Shown: positions 35,611 through 48,500, counted from the stretch's first letter. The stretch: 64,000 nucleotides of DNA from Meandrina meandrites (GCA_963693305.1 OY855905.1:38536137-38600136); one strand, 5' to 3'. The notes: a model not told the origin generated them from the letters alone. Program-made: numbers and translations.

Positions 35611-36160
35611 AACAGGCAATTTGTCATCTTTCGATTTTTAATAAAAGTAATCAATTTGTGAAGCTCGGCACTTTATCTCTGACACGTGAATCATAAGTGT
35701 GACACTTATGAAATTCATTATGTAACGGTGGTCTCTGTGCGAATGGAGTTTTGTTAAAAGTAGAAGCCGTCATTATGCTTGCGGTTATAAAACAAGATTT
35801 TATCTGGCATTTTACACAAGCTTATTAGAATTAGCACTAACCAAAGTACGTTATTTCCAACGCCAAATTCATTTTCTCTAAAACAGGTTATTTATCATAT
35901 TCGGTTTTTAATAAAAGTAATAAATTTGTGAGGCTCGGCTTTTTATCTCTATGGTAAGTGAGTCATAATTATAGAAATTATAAAATTCATTATATAATAG
36001 TACCTTTTCCATGGCGTTATATGCCCAAGGGCACGAAGACGGTTTAGGGAGTGAGTGCATTTTCTAGTTTGCTGGATCTGAACGACGTGTCCTTAAAAAT
36101 AGACTCCTGTGTCGCGTTCTGCTTGCGGTTGTTAGATGTTGTCTAGTATTTTACACAATC
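35611..36160. repeat. Diverged tandem duplication, offset about 270 bp
   Basis: TTTTTAATAAAAGTAAT, TTTGTGAAGCTCGGC and AAATTCATTAT at 35634-35722 recur at 35904-35994 with changes. Downstream the CTTGCGGTT and ATTTTACACAA words recur with a larger offset (about 344 bp), so one unit carries about 72 bp extra near 36001-36075. Confidence 0.65.
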
Positions 36161-36776
36161 CGTTTGGAAAGACAAGGTGGAAGATATTGAGCTAAATAAT
36201 TTCAAAGAATTTTAATATTGTTTCCTGTAAAAAAGAATAGGCAACGCAAAACATGTCAGGCTTGGCAATATACGTAATTGCTAAGTGAAATCATAAATGT
36301 TAAGAGTGTTTTGCTTATATACAGCCTATCAAAGGTATTAAAATTCGCGATTTTTATTACCCCTAAAATTTATTGCACTGAAAAAGAAAATTACCACAAT
36401 GATGTTTTGTTATTATCGTTTCAACACCGGTAGACGTGCAGACGTATCAGTGACCGAGATGTCGTTATTGCATGCAAATTTTATGGAAGTACGTACCTTC
36501 CACCTACAGAAAATTAATTATTGAGGATGAACTCTCTTGTGTTAATCTTTGACCGCAGTAAAACAAAACGATAAGACAAACTGTAAAGTAATTTACACTG
36601 CTTTTTGCGCGTGAAATCAAATTATGCCAATCGTTTTAGAATTAGCCGCCAAGATGAACCAGTATACAACTAGAAAATCTCGTTACTGAATTGAGTACTT
36701 TTTTAATAATACTGTTTAAAGAATGTGGTTTCATTATAGTCGCTGCAATACCGTTAAAGTTCTTTTACCCTCCCCT

Positions 36777-36792
36777 CCCCCCCCCCCCCCCC
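36777..36792. repeat. Poly-C tract
   Basis: A run of about 16 C. Confidence 0.8.
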
Positions 36793-37024
36793 ACTCCCAT
36801 GTAGGCACCCCTCTATAATAAGCCCGCCAGTCTATTAAGACTATACCTCCCCTCCCTAGATGGTAAATTGCGGCAATTCGTGACAAGAAAACAAAGCAAC
36901 TTGAATACTCTTAAAGTTATTCATCCAACACATTCACTTATCATTGTTGCTACTTTGTGAAAAGATGTTACCAGCCTAACAACCCCCCTCTCTATTAAAC
37001 CATTCTCAGAAAGAAAAATATAAG

Positions 37025-37066
37025 CCCCCCCCCCCCCCCCCGAGCGGGGTGGGGTGTGGTGGGGTG
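37025..37066. repeat. Poly-C tract followed by a GGGGT-rich run
   Basis: About 17 C, then GAGCGGGGTGGGGTGTGGTG and similar; the G-rich part could form a G-quadruplex. Confidence 0.7.
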
Positions 37067-37271
37067 GCATTTTAAAATTGAGTTATTACGGTATTTGGAG
37101 CAGCTAAAGCTGATGATTGATTCTGTTAGAGTTTCATACGGTCGACTTCCAAATGTATTGTATTGGTTGCCATGTAACTAATAAAAAAATAAATGGAACT
37201 TTTTAAAACAGATCAGAAAAAAGTTTGAAAACTTTTCTGATCTCAATTAAATGCTGAATCCCGAGAAATAC

Positions 37272-37461
37272 GAATAGGCCATTTCCGAGTTGCCTTTTAC
37301 CTCAGTTTCAAAACGAGTCTACGTGCGAAACCATTGAAATGAAAATGAGTTTGATTTGCATGAAAATGGACGTGAAGGTGAATCTCATTTTCATATGAAT
37401 GGTTTCGCACGTAAACTCATTTTGAAACAGAGGCAAAGGGTAACTCGGAAATGGCCTATTC
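37272..37461. mobile_element. Foldback element, 190 bp
   Basis: GAATAGGCCATTTCCGAGTT at 37272 is mirrored by the end at 37461, and the inner words GAAACCATT and AATGGTTTC also mirror, as do TTCAAAACGAGT and ACTCATTTTGAA. Confidence 0.75.
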
Positions 37462-40011
37462 TTTTATTGGTATGTCGACAAGGCAGTAAAATGCGCCAAG
37501 AGTGGAGCTGGATAATAGTGTCATTCACAACAGCTTCATTACATCAATTCTCAACTGTATTTCAGATAATCATTTGTATACGATTTTGCACAGGCTGCAT
37601 TTGCTGACCTTCAAGAAGAGCTTGAATCAGTGTTTTCATGTTTGCACCAGATAAGAATATGGACTTGGCATTATACGCACAATGACTCATTTTGATGATT
37701 GTTCTAGATGAATATCAAGGAAGGAGGTTCTGGCGTTATGAAATAAAGCAAATATACATCTCGTTGCAGTCCAAAGGAAAAAAAACACGACGCGAGCGCA
37801 TTCCTCGAGGTCACAAAAAAGCCTTTTTCTTTAATTAACACCGTTAAGTAAATATTATTGTTCCAAAGCCGACCACGATGAAAGTTGATGTCAACGCCGT
37901 CGATTAATGTGAACAACCTGGTACAGGATCAAACACGCATGCTCAAACCTTTGACTCAGTGTTGAGTTACTGTGTTGATCGACTACACTTTCTTTTAGCA
38001 GTTTTTCCCGTCTCAGTTTCTCCTTCTTCTGTTCCTATCGATCTCTCCTTAGCCGTATTTTCACACGGCTGCGTTATTCAAATTGTTTGGATAACACTGA
38101 GTGACTTCACCGACAATGGACTTACAAACGTTATCACTCCTCGACTACTCCACACTTTTACACAGAATCGACATGGCACTAAGCATTCACTGGATGCCGG
38201 TCATTCAATCAACATATATGCCATGTTTTTGTGTGTAAAATCCAGAGACAGGTCGACCTTCGATTTTAGTTTCAATTTGACTGCCTTGATAATTGAAAAC
38301 ATTTGGCGCCGATTTTCTAAAATAAGGCTCGGAATTACTACTTGTTAAAATAGCTATACCGTATATGGTCTGTTTGATGTAAGACTTTAGCTAAAATACC
38401 GAGTATAAATGTATTAATAGTTATAGCGTCTTAGAGGGAGATCGCTGGTCACTTTGCTTCTCTTCACTTCTAGAGCAGTTGATACTTAAAATAAAAGAAA
38501 GATGTGACTGAAAATTACGAGCATTTGGCCTGATATGCCACTCGGGTCGGGCAAGCCGGTCTCATCTGGTTTTCATTTGGTTTTCAGCTGGGATGGTGCC
38601 CTGTAGAACAGGGCAAAAATACGGACGCAAAGCGGAGTAACAAAATGGCCGGTCAAAACGTTCCAAACTTTTGTCTTGTTTACGTCCTTATAGTGGAATA
38701 ATAAATCCCTTAATCGATGGTTTAACTTATAATACGAGCGGACATTTTGCTCATTGCTCGTATTTTTCCTGGTAGGGGCTCGGAAAAATACTACACCATT
38801 CGCAAAATATCCTCACGTATTAGATGTTAAACCATTGAATAAGGTGTATGGCTAACCCGCTTTCTCAATCGGCATGAAATTCGATCGATCTGAATCCCAA
38901 ATAACGAGTTTACCAAGAGCTCATTTTGGCCGAGTGTTACTCTTTTGATCTATATTTCAGTTCTAGTCGACAGAATAGCATATTGCAGCCATTATCTTAG
39001 GTTATAGTTCATCACGTGCGATCATCAGATAAATTGGTGCTAATTCGATTTGACATCTAATCTGTTGCTGTTACCGTAAGATCGCGTGAGGCGAGTAAAA
39101 AGTGATGCGTTTATTTTGGCGATCAAAGCCGGTTCCATTTCCGAGAGGCGCGAATTAATCAAATCGAAGCAACTCATGAGCAGAGGCCTCTTGTGAGTGT
39201 ACCTTAGGATTAAGTGAGTTTAACATGTAATTAAGGGTGCGGGTGTTTTGTTCAGAGTAATTTGTCCATCATACAATTGCAAGTTATGAATGGTGCGAGT
39301 TACATGTTGACTTGCTTTCTCATCCTTCACTCAGCACAGAAAAACTAGATTTTCTTGTATTTTTTTTTTTCGCTTAGGCCATTCCAGAAGTTAGGGAGCT
39401 TTACTAGACCAACGACTAAAACACAAGGGGACAGAAATCGTGCCGACGTGGATAGAAGGGCTTGGACCACGCTAGAGAACATATATCATCGCGCTCTCGA
39501 CTCAGTGGCATGGAGAAGTAATCGAAAACCGTGACAAAAAGGACTAATCAACATCAAACACTCCAACGTGATCATAGACATTGATATGAAGATGTCAAAG
39601 CACATCAAACAATTAATTTAATAACCAGAGGCACGCAAACCATCAGTTCGAGTGTTTACACAGTCGCTAATTCTGTTATTTACATTTGAAGAGTGCTTGA
39701 ACCGGGCTAAAGGCCGCTTTGTTGGTAAACGGTGACACATACACGTCCATTAGCACTGACTATTGTGAAACAGGTTGTGCACGTCTTGGAGATAACCATC
39801 AATCGAGCTTGGTATTTGGGTTCAAGCAAAGGGACATTGATAAAACAGAGCATTTCGTGTAGCTTGATTACAGCGTGATAAGGACCTTTTGAAACGGGAC
39901 AGGCCGTCGAGCCGTATGAGAAGGTTGAAGGCTTGACGTTTAGCCATTTGCGATCAAGTGCAAGACAATTTATAGCTGATACTACTGCCATACGTAAAGC
40001 TTTGAAAGAAA
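37462..40011. other. Region upstream of the GPCR
   Basis: No coding exon is recognised. A strong pyrimidine tract ending in CGCTTAG at about 39350-39378 looks like a 3' splice site and could begin a 5' UTR exon of the GPCR. Confidence 0.35.
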
Positions 40012-41019
40012 ATGGATGGAAACAACACAACAAAGACCAACTTGACTGGTGATGGCCTCGACGCACTTTCCCCTCCGGTTTTTGACAAATTCTTTAGAAT
40101 TCTAATCGTTTCTTTGATAATAATTGTCATTGTTGCTGCCGTATGTGGAAACATACTGGTCTGCTTAGCTATTTTGCTCAATAAACGCCTTAAAAAGACG
40201 ACCAATTATTTCATATTCTCTCTGGCCATCTCTGACCTGATGACAGCGTTGTTCTCGATGCCATTTGACGTGGAGACTTTATTGCATCCCTACCAGTGGA
40301 AAGGCGGAGAGTTCCTGTGCAACTTCTGGACCTTCATGTACCTCATCGCAGCCCCAACTTCAATACTCAATCTAATGGCAGTCAGCATGGACCGGTATCT
40401 TGCCATCAGTGCACCGCTAAAATATTACACTGTGATGAAGCCCAAGCTAGCCTTGTTGATCATAGCTACAATATGGCTCTATTCGCTGACGTTTACCACC
40501 GCTGGGATGGTGCGTTGGCCCTTTTACGAGCACAGTGTCATAGGGGGGCTATGCGTCTTTAACATCACCCCATCTTACTCTGTGGTGAGCTCGGCGGTGA
40601 ATTTTATTCTACCAACAGTGATCATGTGTGTGATCTATTACCACATCTACAAGATTGCCAGCGCGCATGCACGCCGAATCGCAAAGCAAGAAGTGACGAC
40701 CTCCGTGGCATCCAATTCCAACGAGGACTCGGGGACGATCACATCCGAGAAGAAACGAATTAAAAGAAGCATCAAGGCTGCCAAGACTATCGCCATTATA
40801 GTGTCTACATTCCTGCTTTGCTGGATACCTTTAACGTTGACCTCCGCGGTTGGTGCGCTTTGTAGAGAATGCCTAGAATTCACTGGCGAATTATGGATAG
40901 TACTCATTGTGTTAGCTTACATGAACTCTGCGATAAATCCTATTTTGTATTCATTCTTCAACCAGGAGTTCCGTGAATCCTTTAAAAAGCTTTTCAAACT
41001 GCAGTTTAGGTTTCGTTAG
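40012..41019 (+). CDS. Class A (rhodopsin-like) G-protein-coupled receptor, 335 aa, intronless
   Basis: A complete seven-transmembrane receptor in one exon. The N-terminus has N-glycosylation sequons (NNT/NTT at 4-7, NLT at 10-12) and no signal peptide. Class A landmarks are present: GNILV in TM1; SLAISDL in TM2; Cys in EFLCNFW at the top of TM3; MDRYLAI at its end; Trp in TM4; NFILP in TM5; FLLCWIP in TM6; NSAINPILY in TM7. Overall it resembles biogenic-amine-type receptors, but the position for the amine-binding Asp of TM3 (3.32) is Tyr, and the aromatic pair after the TM6 Pro is Leu-Thr. TM7 position 7.43 is Tyr, so it is not an opsin. A basic third loop and KKLF tail suggest G-protein coupling. 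The ligand cannot be named. Confidence 0.93.
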   Translation: MDGNNTTKTNLTGDGLDALSPPVFDKFFRILIVSLIIIVIVAAVCGNILVCLAILLNKRLKKTTNYFIFSLAISDLMTALFSMPFDVETLLHPYQWKGGEFLCNFWTFMYLIAAPTSILNLMAVSMDRYLAISAPLKYYTVMKPKLALLIIATIWLYSLTFTTAGMVRWPFYEHSVIGGLCVFNITPSYSVVSSAVNFILPTVIMCVIYYHIYKIASAHARRIAKQEVTTSVASNSNEDSGTITSEKKRIKRSIKAAKTIAIIVSTFLLCWIPLTLTSAVGALCRECLEFTGELWIVLIVLAYMNSAINPILYSFFNQEFRESFKKLFKLQFRFR

Positions 41020-44000
41020 ATCTGCTTGTAAGTATATAGGTTATGGCATACAGGTAATATATATTAATATGTAATGGCAGAGAGTTAGTTCTGCTACAAC
41101 GAAACACGTTAGTTCTGCGACACAAAAGAATATCTCTATTGGCAAAAATTTCTCGCTGACTTTTAGAGGCAGTAAATAACTTTATAAAAGGCGAAACAAT
41201 AGTATTTATTAGGAGACTGCCATCCAACATGTGAAATATCTCAGTTTGGAAAATCTCTAAGTGGATAAATTGAAGAAAACTAGATGCCAAAATCCTCCAT
41301 ATAATAAGCCGAAGAGTTAAAAGGATAACAAGTCGACTAATTAAATCCTTACGAGGGGTCACGAAACCTAAAAGGCTTAATTTGAAAGAAGATTTGAAAC
41401 CGGAAAAAGCAGACGATCTTACGATTAAAGGAACACGCAAGATCTTCCGGTCGAGTTTTGAAAGGAAAGCAATGTATGTTTCTGAAAGTTCGTGCTTGGT
41501 GTTGAACGCGAGTTGTGCGTGGTTAAAGTATAAGTTATTGTTGGCAACGTTAACTAGTGTGCTTATTTAATTAAGCAATATGTAATATGTAAATTATTGA
41601 ACTTAATGCTTATGGGGCGCTTCAAGGATGTTTATTTTGAGGGTGCGTTCGAGCGAGACCTCAAAACCAAAGACGTTTAGTCAAGGGAAAACGAGATAAT
41701 TAGTCCTGCACCTGAAAGGAAAAATAAAGAGATTATTAAAATTGAAAGCCGCGTTATTGAGAAGTAATCATTTCAATTAGGCTTGGTCAAAATAAACTTC
41801 GAGTCTGGTTCCTTTACAAGTAGGAAAGTAGGATTCAATACGGCGGGCCTTTTTTTTTTTGCCACCCACTTTGAAGCAAATAAAACCAATCCTGCCATAC
41901 AGAAAATTATTTATTTTCTTTCCCATAGTATTATGTCCCGCTCGGTATGTAAAACCCGACGGCGATTTGAAAGACGTCGGTAATGAACTACCAAAGAGCT
42001 TTGTAAGATTATTAAAACAAGCGATTTGCAGTTCACAGCTTAATAAATCATTTTCTACAACACCTTGTAGACGAAAAGAACAAGGATAATGATCCCGGCG
42101 AAAAGGAATTAAACATCTTTCAAGGTGCGCATTACTTTTCATAGCAAAGTAAACAAATTGATTTTTTCACTGACTCTTGTAAAAGATATCAGTCACTAAA
42201 TCATGATATCCTTCCGACTAAATGAACAGAAATTTGTTACAACCAGCGTGTTAAAAACGAACCGATTAGAGCCAGAGCATTTGGCATTGTTATAAAATTT
42301 AAAGTAAAGACGTGATACAACGCACGGTATTCTATAGTCAGATGACAAAAATAACTGCCTGTTTCTGTTTTAGAAGTTAAGGCATATTTTACCTGCCTGT
42401 TTTCGACACTGATCTCCTGATTAAATTCCAAAACCGTGTTTTGAAAAAGGTAGCCGTCAATAACGAAAGATGACCCTGAATTCAGCTGAGGAAACGTTGC
42501 TCGATTCTTTAAGATTAGTGTTTACTTAGGGTTTTAATTGTGCTTAAGCAACATCAAACAATTCACACCACGAAAAGGCGTAACAAAAGAAGTCGAAAAT
42601 CTTTTAGGCTAAGGGGATAACGAAATGTAAAGAACCTAACGACTTTCTTTTGATTCCTTAAGGGGTCACTAAATTTTCGAGTGGCGTTGTATTTGAAGAC
42701 TTCTGAAGTACTTTTTGAGAGGATTAGGTTTAAGATCAATATCGTATGATGTTTGATATATCCGGAATTTTTAGGTACAAAAGAGTTTGAGGTATTCCTT
42801 TACACTTACACCTCTTATTGTCACTTATGCTATGTAGCACCCCCACCCCTCCCTCCTGGAAGCTGAGGTCGCTTTATTTTGGGCGACTCTGTTACACCGC
42901 ATACAAAATGATCCTAAAATTGGATGAACCCCCTAAAAAGTGCCCTGAAAATTTAGGAAAAAGCACATAACAAACCGCAACAGCTAGCTGCAGAGGCTGA
43001 GTTCAAAATGGAACGCGATTGAAACGAATTCCAAACAGCATTTCTGTCAGACCAGTCAAGGCCTCAGTAAATTAAGTGACGTGGCCCACTATATAATGCC
43101 CAGGAACGTTAGCTTTAATGTTTTGTAATGAAGCTAATAATTGGCTTGGAGATGACAATAAAAAAGGAAAGACGTACTGACCCATACATACTGGCACGCT
43201 GTTCCATGACCTCGTATTACACCGGCACCACACATGATGAAATAATACCAACTTCCTCTCGACCTCTAGTCCACCTGTGTTTTCAGTTAATAGGCGTTAA
43301 GTATCAAAATATTCTTGTCCACGAGAAAACGGAAGACAAATTGGCATGGCAGCCAAATCTATCAATCAGTCAGTAATTTATGTTTGGACGCGATATCACG
43401 AAACTACACAAGTTGACTAACCTTTCTTGCATGGCGTCTGATATGGAAAGATTCATTTCAATCAAGAATGTAAAACGATGACTTTTACCCGACTTTTCAG
43501 TTTGAAAACCTAATCAGTATCACAATCTAATTCTCCGAGTTTTCCTTTATCAGGTATCGGGGAAAATGCTCGCTTGTTTTCTTTCAGGTTAAATACTCTA
43601 CCGGACTGTTCAAAGGCTGCTTCCTTCGGAACAACAAATATATGCCAATGGCAACTTCTGACTAGTGAACTTGAAATGCCCTTTCCATATATTATATTTC
43701 TCCATTATAATGCCTTGACTGGTTATAATAAGCCACTTCATATAAGACCACCTTCCCCAACTTGGTAGAGGCTCATCTTTTCCATCAAGAGTAACGACCC
43801 ATTTGAAAAAAAAAGTAACGACTCATTTTCAGATTTAGCCGTCTTCGAGTACTGCTCCTTTCCAAGGTCTTTCAAGGTTCGCAACTTAAAACCAGAGCTC
43901 ATTAAAAGAAGATTCAATTAATACATTTATAAATTCGTACGAATGTAGAATAAGATTCAATTTAATAAGATAATCTAGTATATAGTAGTTCTGTAAATGT

Positions 44001-44239
44001 GTAATACAAAGAATGAACTTAAATAAACTTGTAACAATTTTAAAATTTTCTTGAAAGTCTTACCAATTAAGCCTCGCTATCAAGTAGAATTTCGACATAG
44101 TTAAATTGCAGTGATGGTGGTCCCGGATTTGCCCTTGTTATGGTATTGTGAATTTTGATGTCATATAGGTGATGGGGGTGGGGGAAGAGTAAAGAGTAAC
44201 TTGACCGGCTGATTCTTATTCCACGATCTAATAAAAGCA
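41020..44239. other. Intergenic DNA downstream of the GPCR
   Basis: AT-rich; no gene recognised. A short C-rich run lies near 42839-42856. Confidence 0.4.
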
Positions 44240-44249
44240 AAAGGAAGAT

Positions 44250-44329
44250 TAGCCTGCGTGTGGACGTCTCCTATTTCCTTTGCTTCACCCGGAAAATAGG
44301 AAAAATAGGAGATGTCTGCACGCAGGCTA
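44250..44329. mobile_element. 80-bp foldback mini-element, TAGCC...GGCTA family, copy 2
   Basis: TAGCCTGCGTG with GACGTCTCCTATTTCC on the left mirrors GGAAAAATAGGAGATGTC and CACGCAGGCTA on the right. AAGGAAGAT flanks it exactly on both sides (44241-44249 and 44330-44338), a perfect 9-bp target-site duplication. Confidence 0.85.
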
Positions 44330-45518
44330 AAGGAAGATCTGCGGGAGGCATTCCAAAGCTTATTTGTCTTCGCAAACTTTGCGCCAAAAACAATCCACAG
44401 ATTCCAACCTTATCGCCGAGAGATGAAAACATGATTTTGTAACATAAACAACACTGCTGGGCGTGTTTTCCTGCTTTCTGCAGCTATTACGCAGGATCGA
44501 GTAAAATCATCAGTACTCGATCCCATAACTTCTCAACCAGATTCTTGTGAACAATATCATTGGTTAGGTACAGAACTCTACATCCAGCTGGCAAAACAAG
44601 CTAGGGTAGCTCACTGGGTATCGGTTTCCCGATAAATGGTTTAAGTTTAGTTTATCTCATCGTATACCAACGTCGGTGGTATGTTTATGAATGGAAGCAC
44701 AGAAGGTTTGCTGTTCCAGATTCGAAGTGAGCCGGAGTGTTGACCTACAGTAACGATCAGCAGGGCCGTAGGAAGGGGGGGGGGTGCGATGGGTGCGTCC
44801 GCACCCCCTCACGCGCAGCAAATTAATCGGGGAATGAGGGTTAAAATGACTCTCAGAATGCAAGAAATGTGGACTTAACCAATTTGAATTTCAAAATTTC
44901 CCGGAGGGAATACCCCCCGGAGGACCCACCCACCCCCGCAGTCTAGATGCCCTCGCACCCACCCTTCCCTGATCAGGCAAAAAAGGCATTGATCACTGTC
45001 AGTGGACAACTGCATGCATCCACCTAAATCATCAAACAGTACCATAAGAAACGGAGATCAGTAAAGGGAATTTGTAGCTTTGCTTTTTTATCACAGTTTA
45101 CATGATGCCGGCAGCGAAAAATTTGTTCAGCGCCACGCGATATTAGGGAAATCGCGAGTAAAATGAAACGGGACACTAATCTCTTCGATTTTATCAACCT
45201 TGCTCAATGCCCGTCTGCCCGCGCTGTGAGATATACACAAGCCAGGAAAGGAAGCACAAATAAGAACAGATCAATGCAACCGATCGCGACGAAGATACCA
45301 CGAACGTGAGTGAATTTTAAGACCAACTTGAACTGTTTATCTTTCAGAGATGAATAACTCTATATGCGCATGGGTAGATTATCTTCGTAACAGATATGAA
45401 GATAAAGTCACTTGCAGATTACAAACTCCATCACGTTCTCGATAACATTCCAAACAAATTAAACACAGGGTCGTGTAAAAATAACAGATTTTATTGACTT
45501 TCGTCCTGTATAAGCTGA
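44330..45518. other. Intergenic DNA with a probable repeat
   Basis: 44761-44975 is GC-rich with GGGCCGTAGGAAGG, a G run and a matching CGCACCCCC region, and looks like a DNA-transposon fragment. The rest has no gene. Confidence 0.35.
45490..45495 (-). terminator. Polyadenylation signal of HSPA14
   Basis: On the minus strand AATAAA lies 24 bp beyond the stop codon, so the 3' UTR is probably short. Confidence 0.6.
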
Positions 45519-48500
45519 TCAACTACCGGCTTCTATATTGACATCCACAGATTTCTCAGATGTCTTTTCCACCAAATGAATGTGAAGAGACCCGTCTCTG
45601 GTTGAAAAACAAAACAGATGAAAAGCAATTAGTAACTAACGAACAAATACGCCGGTTTAATATTCTTGGGCTATTAATAAGGTGTACAGACATACGAGTT
45701 ATACAACGCTTTCGAGTGGTTTACTTAACAATTATTCCACGAGCGCGCGTTGGATATGAGATGGTAGATAGCCAACGAGGGCATAGCGCTGAGTTGGCTA
45801 TAACCATCTCATATCCAACAAGCGCTAGTGAAATAATTATTATTTTATTAAAAACGCCCAAAGAATTGCAGTATTTGAGCTCCCCGACTGTTCTCGCTGA
45901 TGCGTACACCTACCATATTTGTGGTCAATGGTATATGGGGTCATATACCATGGCCTGTAAACCAATCAAAACTCAGGAACTGCAATATACCATTGATAGT
46001 TTTTAATGATACAGAATATCGCACGAGTCACTTGTAATTTCTTGGTATAGACATGAGCCTTTTGCATCGTATCACGCGAAAAAGTGTTCCGAAGAAGGGC
46101 ACAACCAGGGCTTCAATGTATCATGCCTTTAGCGGAAGTTACAAGCTTCTAAGATACAGAAGATTAACAACGCACTTTCTTATGCCGGTTTAGCTCACAG
46201 TCATTATAACCTTACCTTCTAATGTGAAAAGTTCCAATAATTTGTGCTTCCCCTTTTGCCATCGGTGGAATGTCTTCAAGAACTACCTGATGTGATAAGT
46301 AAATGATACAAATGCTTTATCTCAGGTTTATAAATCATGTGAAATGTTCATTTGTCATGTGGGACAAAGAAAAAAATCTGAGTTCATGACGGGAATCGAA
46401 CCCATGACCTCCCAGATACCAGTTGGGCGCTCTAACCACTGTGCTAGGAGAGACTCTTGGTGAGCTCACAGGCTTACCATCCTGTTTGTGAGGTCACAGG
46501 ATGCCCCATAAAAATATTCAAATTTTCTCACTGAATTGCTATTGTATATATTTAAGCTTTCTAAAATCGGCATTTACTTAAATAATGAAAGATGGTAAAT
46601 TTTAAGCTCGGTGAATAAATAATAAAGATGAAATGTTCATTATAAATTATGTTTGCTAATGCGTTAGACTCCAAAAAAGAGGAACTGCAAGTAGTTCAGC
46701 ATAGTGCAGGTAATTGAAGAAGCAGGCAACCAACCCACCTTAGCAACAAGAGTCTTTCCAGGGTCGCTGGGTGTGTCATCGTTCACTTCATATACACATA
46801 AACAAACAGTCTCCTGCACGGCACAGGAAAAAGAAAACAGAATTACAAAACACCGAAACAAAGAATGAGCAAGGCTTGGAAGGTTGATACACAAGTTTGA
46901 AAAGCTTAAAAATAGTAGCTTAAGGCGGGTTACGTTAATAATTTGGCCAAACAGTGAGCGCAATTCACACAATCGCATCCATCGACACGGCTAAGGGACG
47001 TACCATTATATAGAAATTAATGGAGGGTTAAAAATTTTCGGTGCAGGATTTTTTTTCTCCGTTCCACGAATATTTTTTTGAGGCACAACCGCTTGCAGAA
47101 ATTTTTTTTAGATACGTTTCCCTTGCAGGAATTTTTTTGGGGGAAAAGTCACCCCTCCCGCCCTCCGGTTATTTCTAATGGTCCGTCCCTGAGAAGAAAC
47201 CGCAGAGTTCGTCTATTTTTAGGAGATTTGTTGCTATTAGGGACAATGGTTTCTAGGGAATTGAAGACAGTTAAATTTCTTTTGTTCTGGGCAGTTAAAC
47301 TGACAACTTTCAAGCATTCTTTTGCGTTATATGACAACTACTCAAAGTCTATGTATGTATGTATGTATGTATGTATGTATGTATGTATGTATGTATGTAT
47401 GTATGTATGTATGTATGTATGTATGTATGTATGTATGTATGTATGTATGTATGTATGTATGTATGTATGTATGTATGTATGTATGTATGTATGTATGTAT
47501 GTATGTATGTATGTATGTATGTATGTATGTATGTATGTATGTATGTATGTATGTATGTATGTATGTATGTATGTATGTATGTATGTATGTATGTATGTAT
47601 GTATGTATGTATGTATGTATGTATGTATGTATGTATGTATGTATGTATGTATGTATGTATGTTCGCTTCGCGCTCTCCAATTGTGCGAGCTCGACTTGTA
47701 GGCAAGTCTACTCAAAGTTACCGCGGGTTGATCTGGCCGACATGATGTTTTGATTTGGAATTTCACACCTTATCAGTGTTTCTCTTCAATTTCGTTGTTC
47801 TGTCTATCTCTCGTACTGCGGATTCATCTTTTGCAGTTTTTGGGTCTAAAAATACCTAAATATTATAAATGTTTCAGGTCGACTCTTTAAGCAGACCGAC
47901 TATCTTGATGTGATACGAAGTAAATTTGACCAATGGCAAATTAACAAAATTCAATAAACATTCAAGGAGATTTTCATTGCTGACCTGGAGAGCGTTAAAA
48001 CAGAACTACAAACCTGGTTATCTACAGAGGTTGTAAAATTGTGTGTTCTTCTCGAGGGAATGGGAGTATGTTTGGGGATGATTGGACACAGACAGGACTC
48101 TGCTTCTTCAAGCTGTGGAGAAAAACGTATAACAAACAAAAATTTGCAATTATATTCCTAAGATATTACAGTCGACTCCCTATAACTCGAACTTTCAAGG
48201 GAAATTGAAAATGGTCCGAGTTATCGGGAGTTTGAGTTATCGAGAGTTGAGAACAAATGACCGAAAATATGTAAAAACGGTTTTCACTGTATGTGATTCA
48301 TACAATGTACATTTTATCCAAATTTAACTCTATTGAAGTCGAGTAAAAATGGAACAATACATTACTCCCGAGAAACAAAACAAAGCAGCAGGAGAAGTAC
48401 ACGTACTGGGAACTTTGCAGGTTTCAAAGAGAACAATGTTGGGCTAATGCTACCGAGTTCATGTGATTTACTTTTTCGAGAAATACAGTGTAGTCATAAT

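Noticed and set aside
40012..41019. Opsin identity for the GPCR
   Set aside because: The retinal-binding Lys position in TM7 (7.43) is Tyr.
45560..46006. 148-codon plus-strand frame
   Set aside because: It overlaps HSPA14 exon 17 on the other strand and a foldback element in intron 16; no homology seen.
46346..46453. A functional tRNA-Thr gene
   Set aside because: The anticodon stem pairs poorly, and a second copy with the same tail shows it is a SINE head.
47078..47766. Long open frames rich in Met-Tyr-Val-Cys or Tyr-Ile-His-Thr on both strands
   Set aside because: They are translations of the ATGT microsatellite inside an HSPA14 intron.
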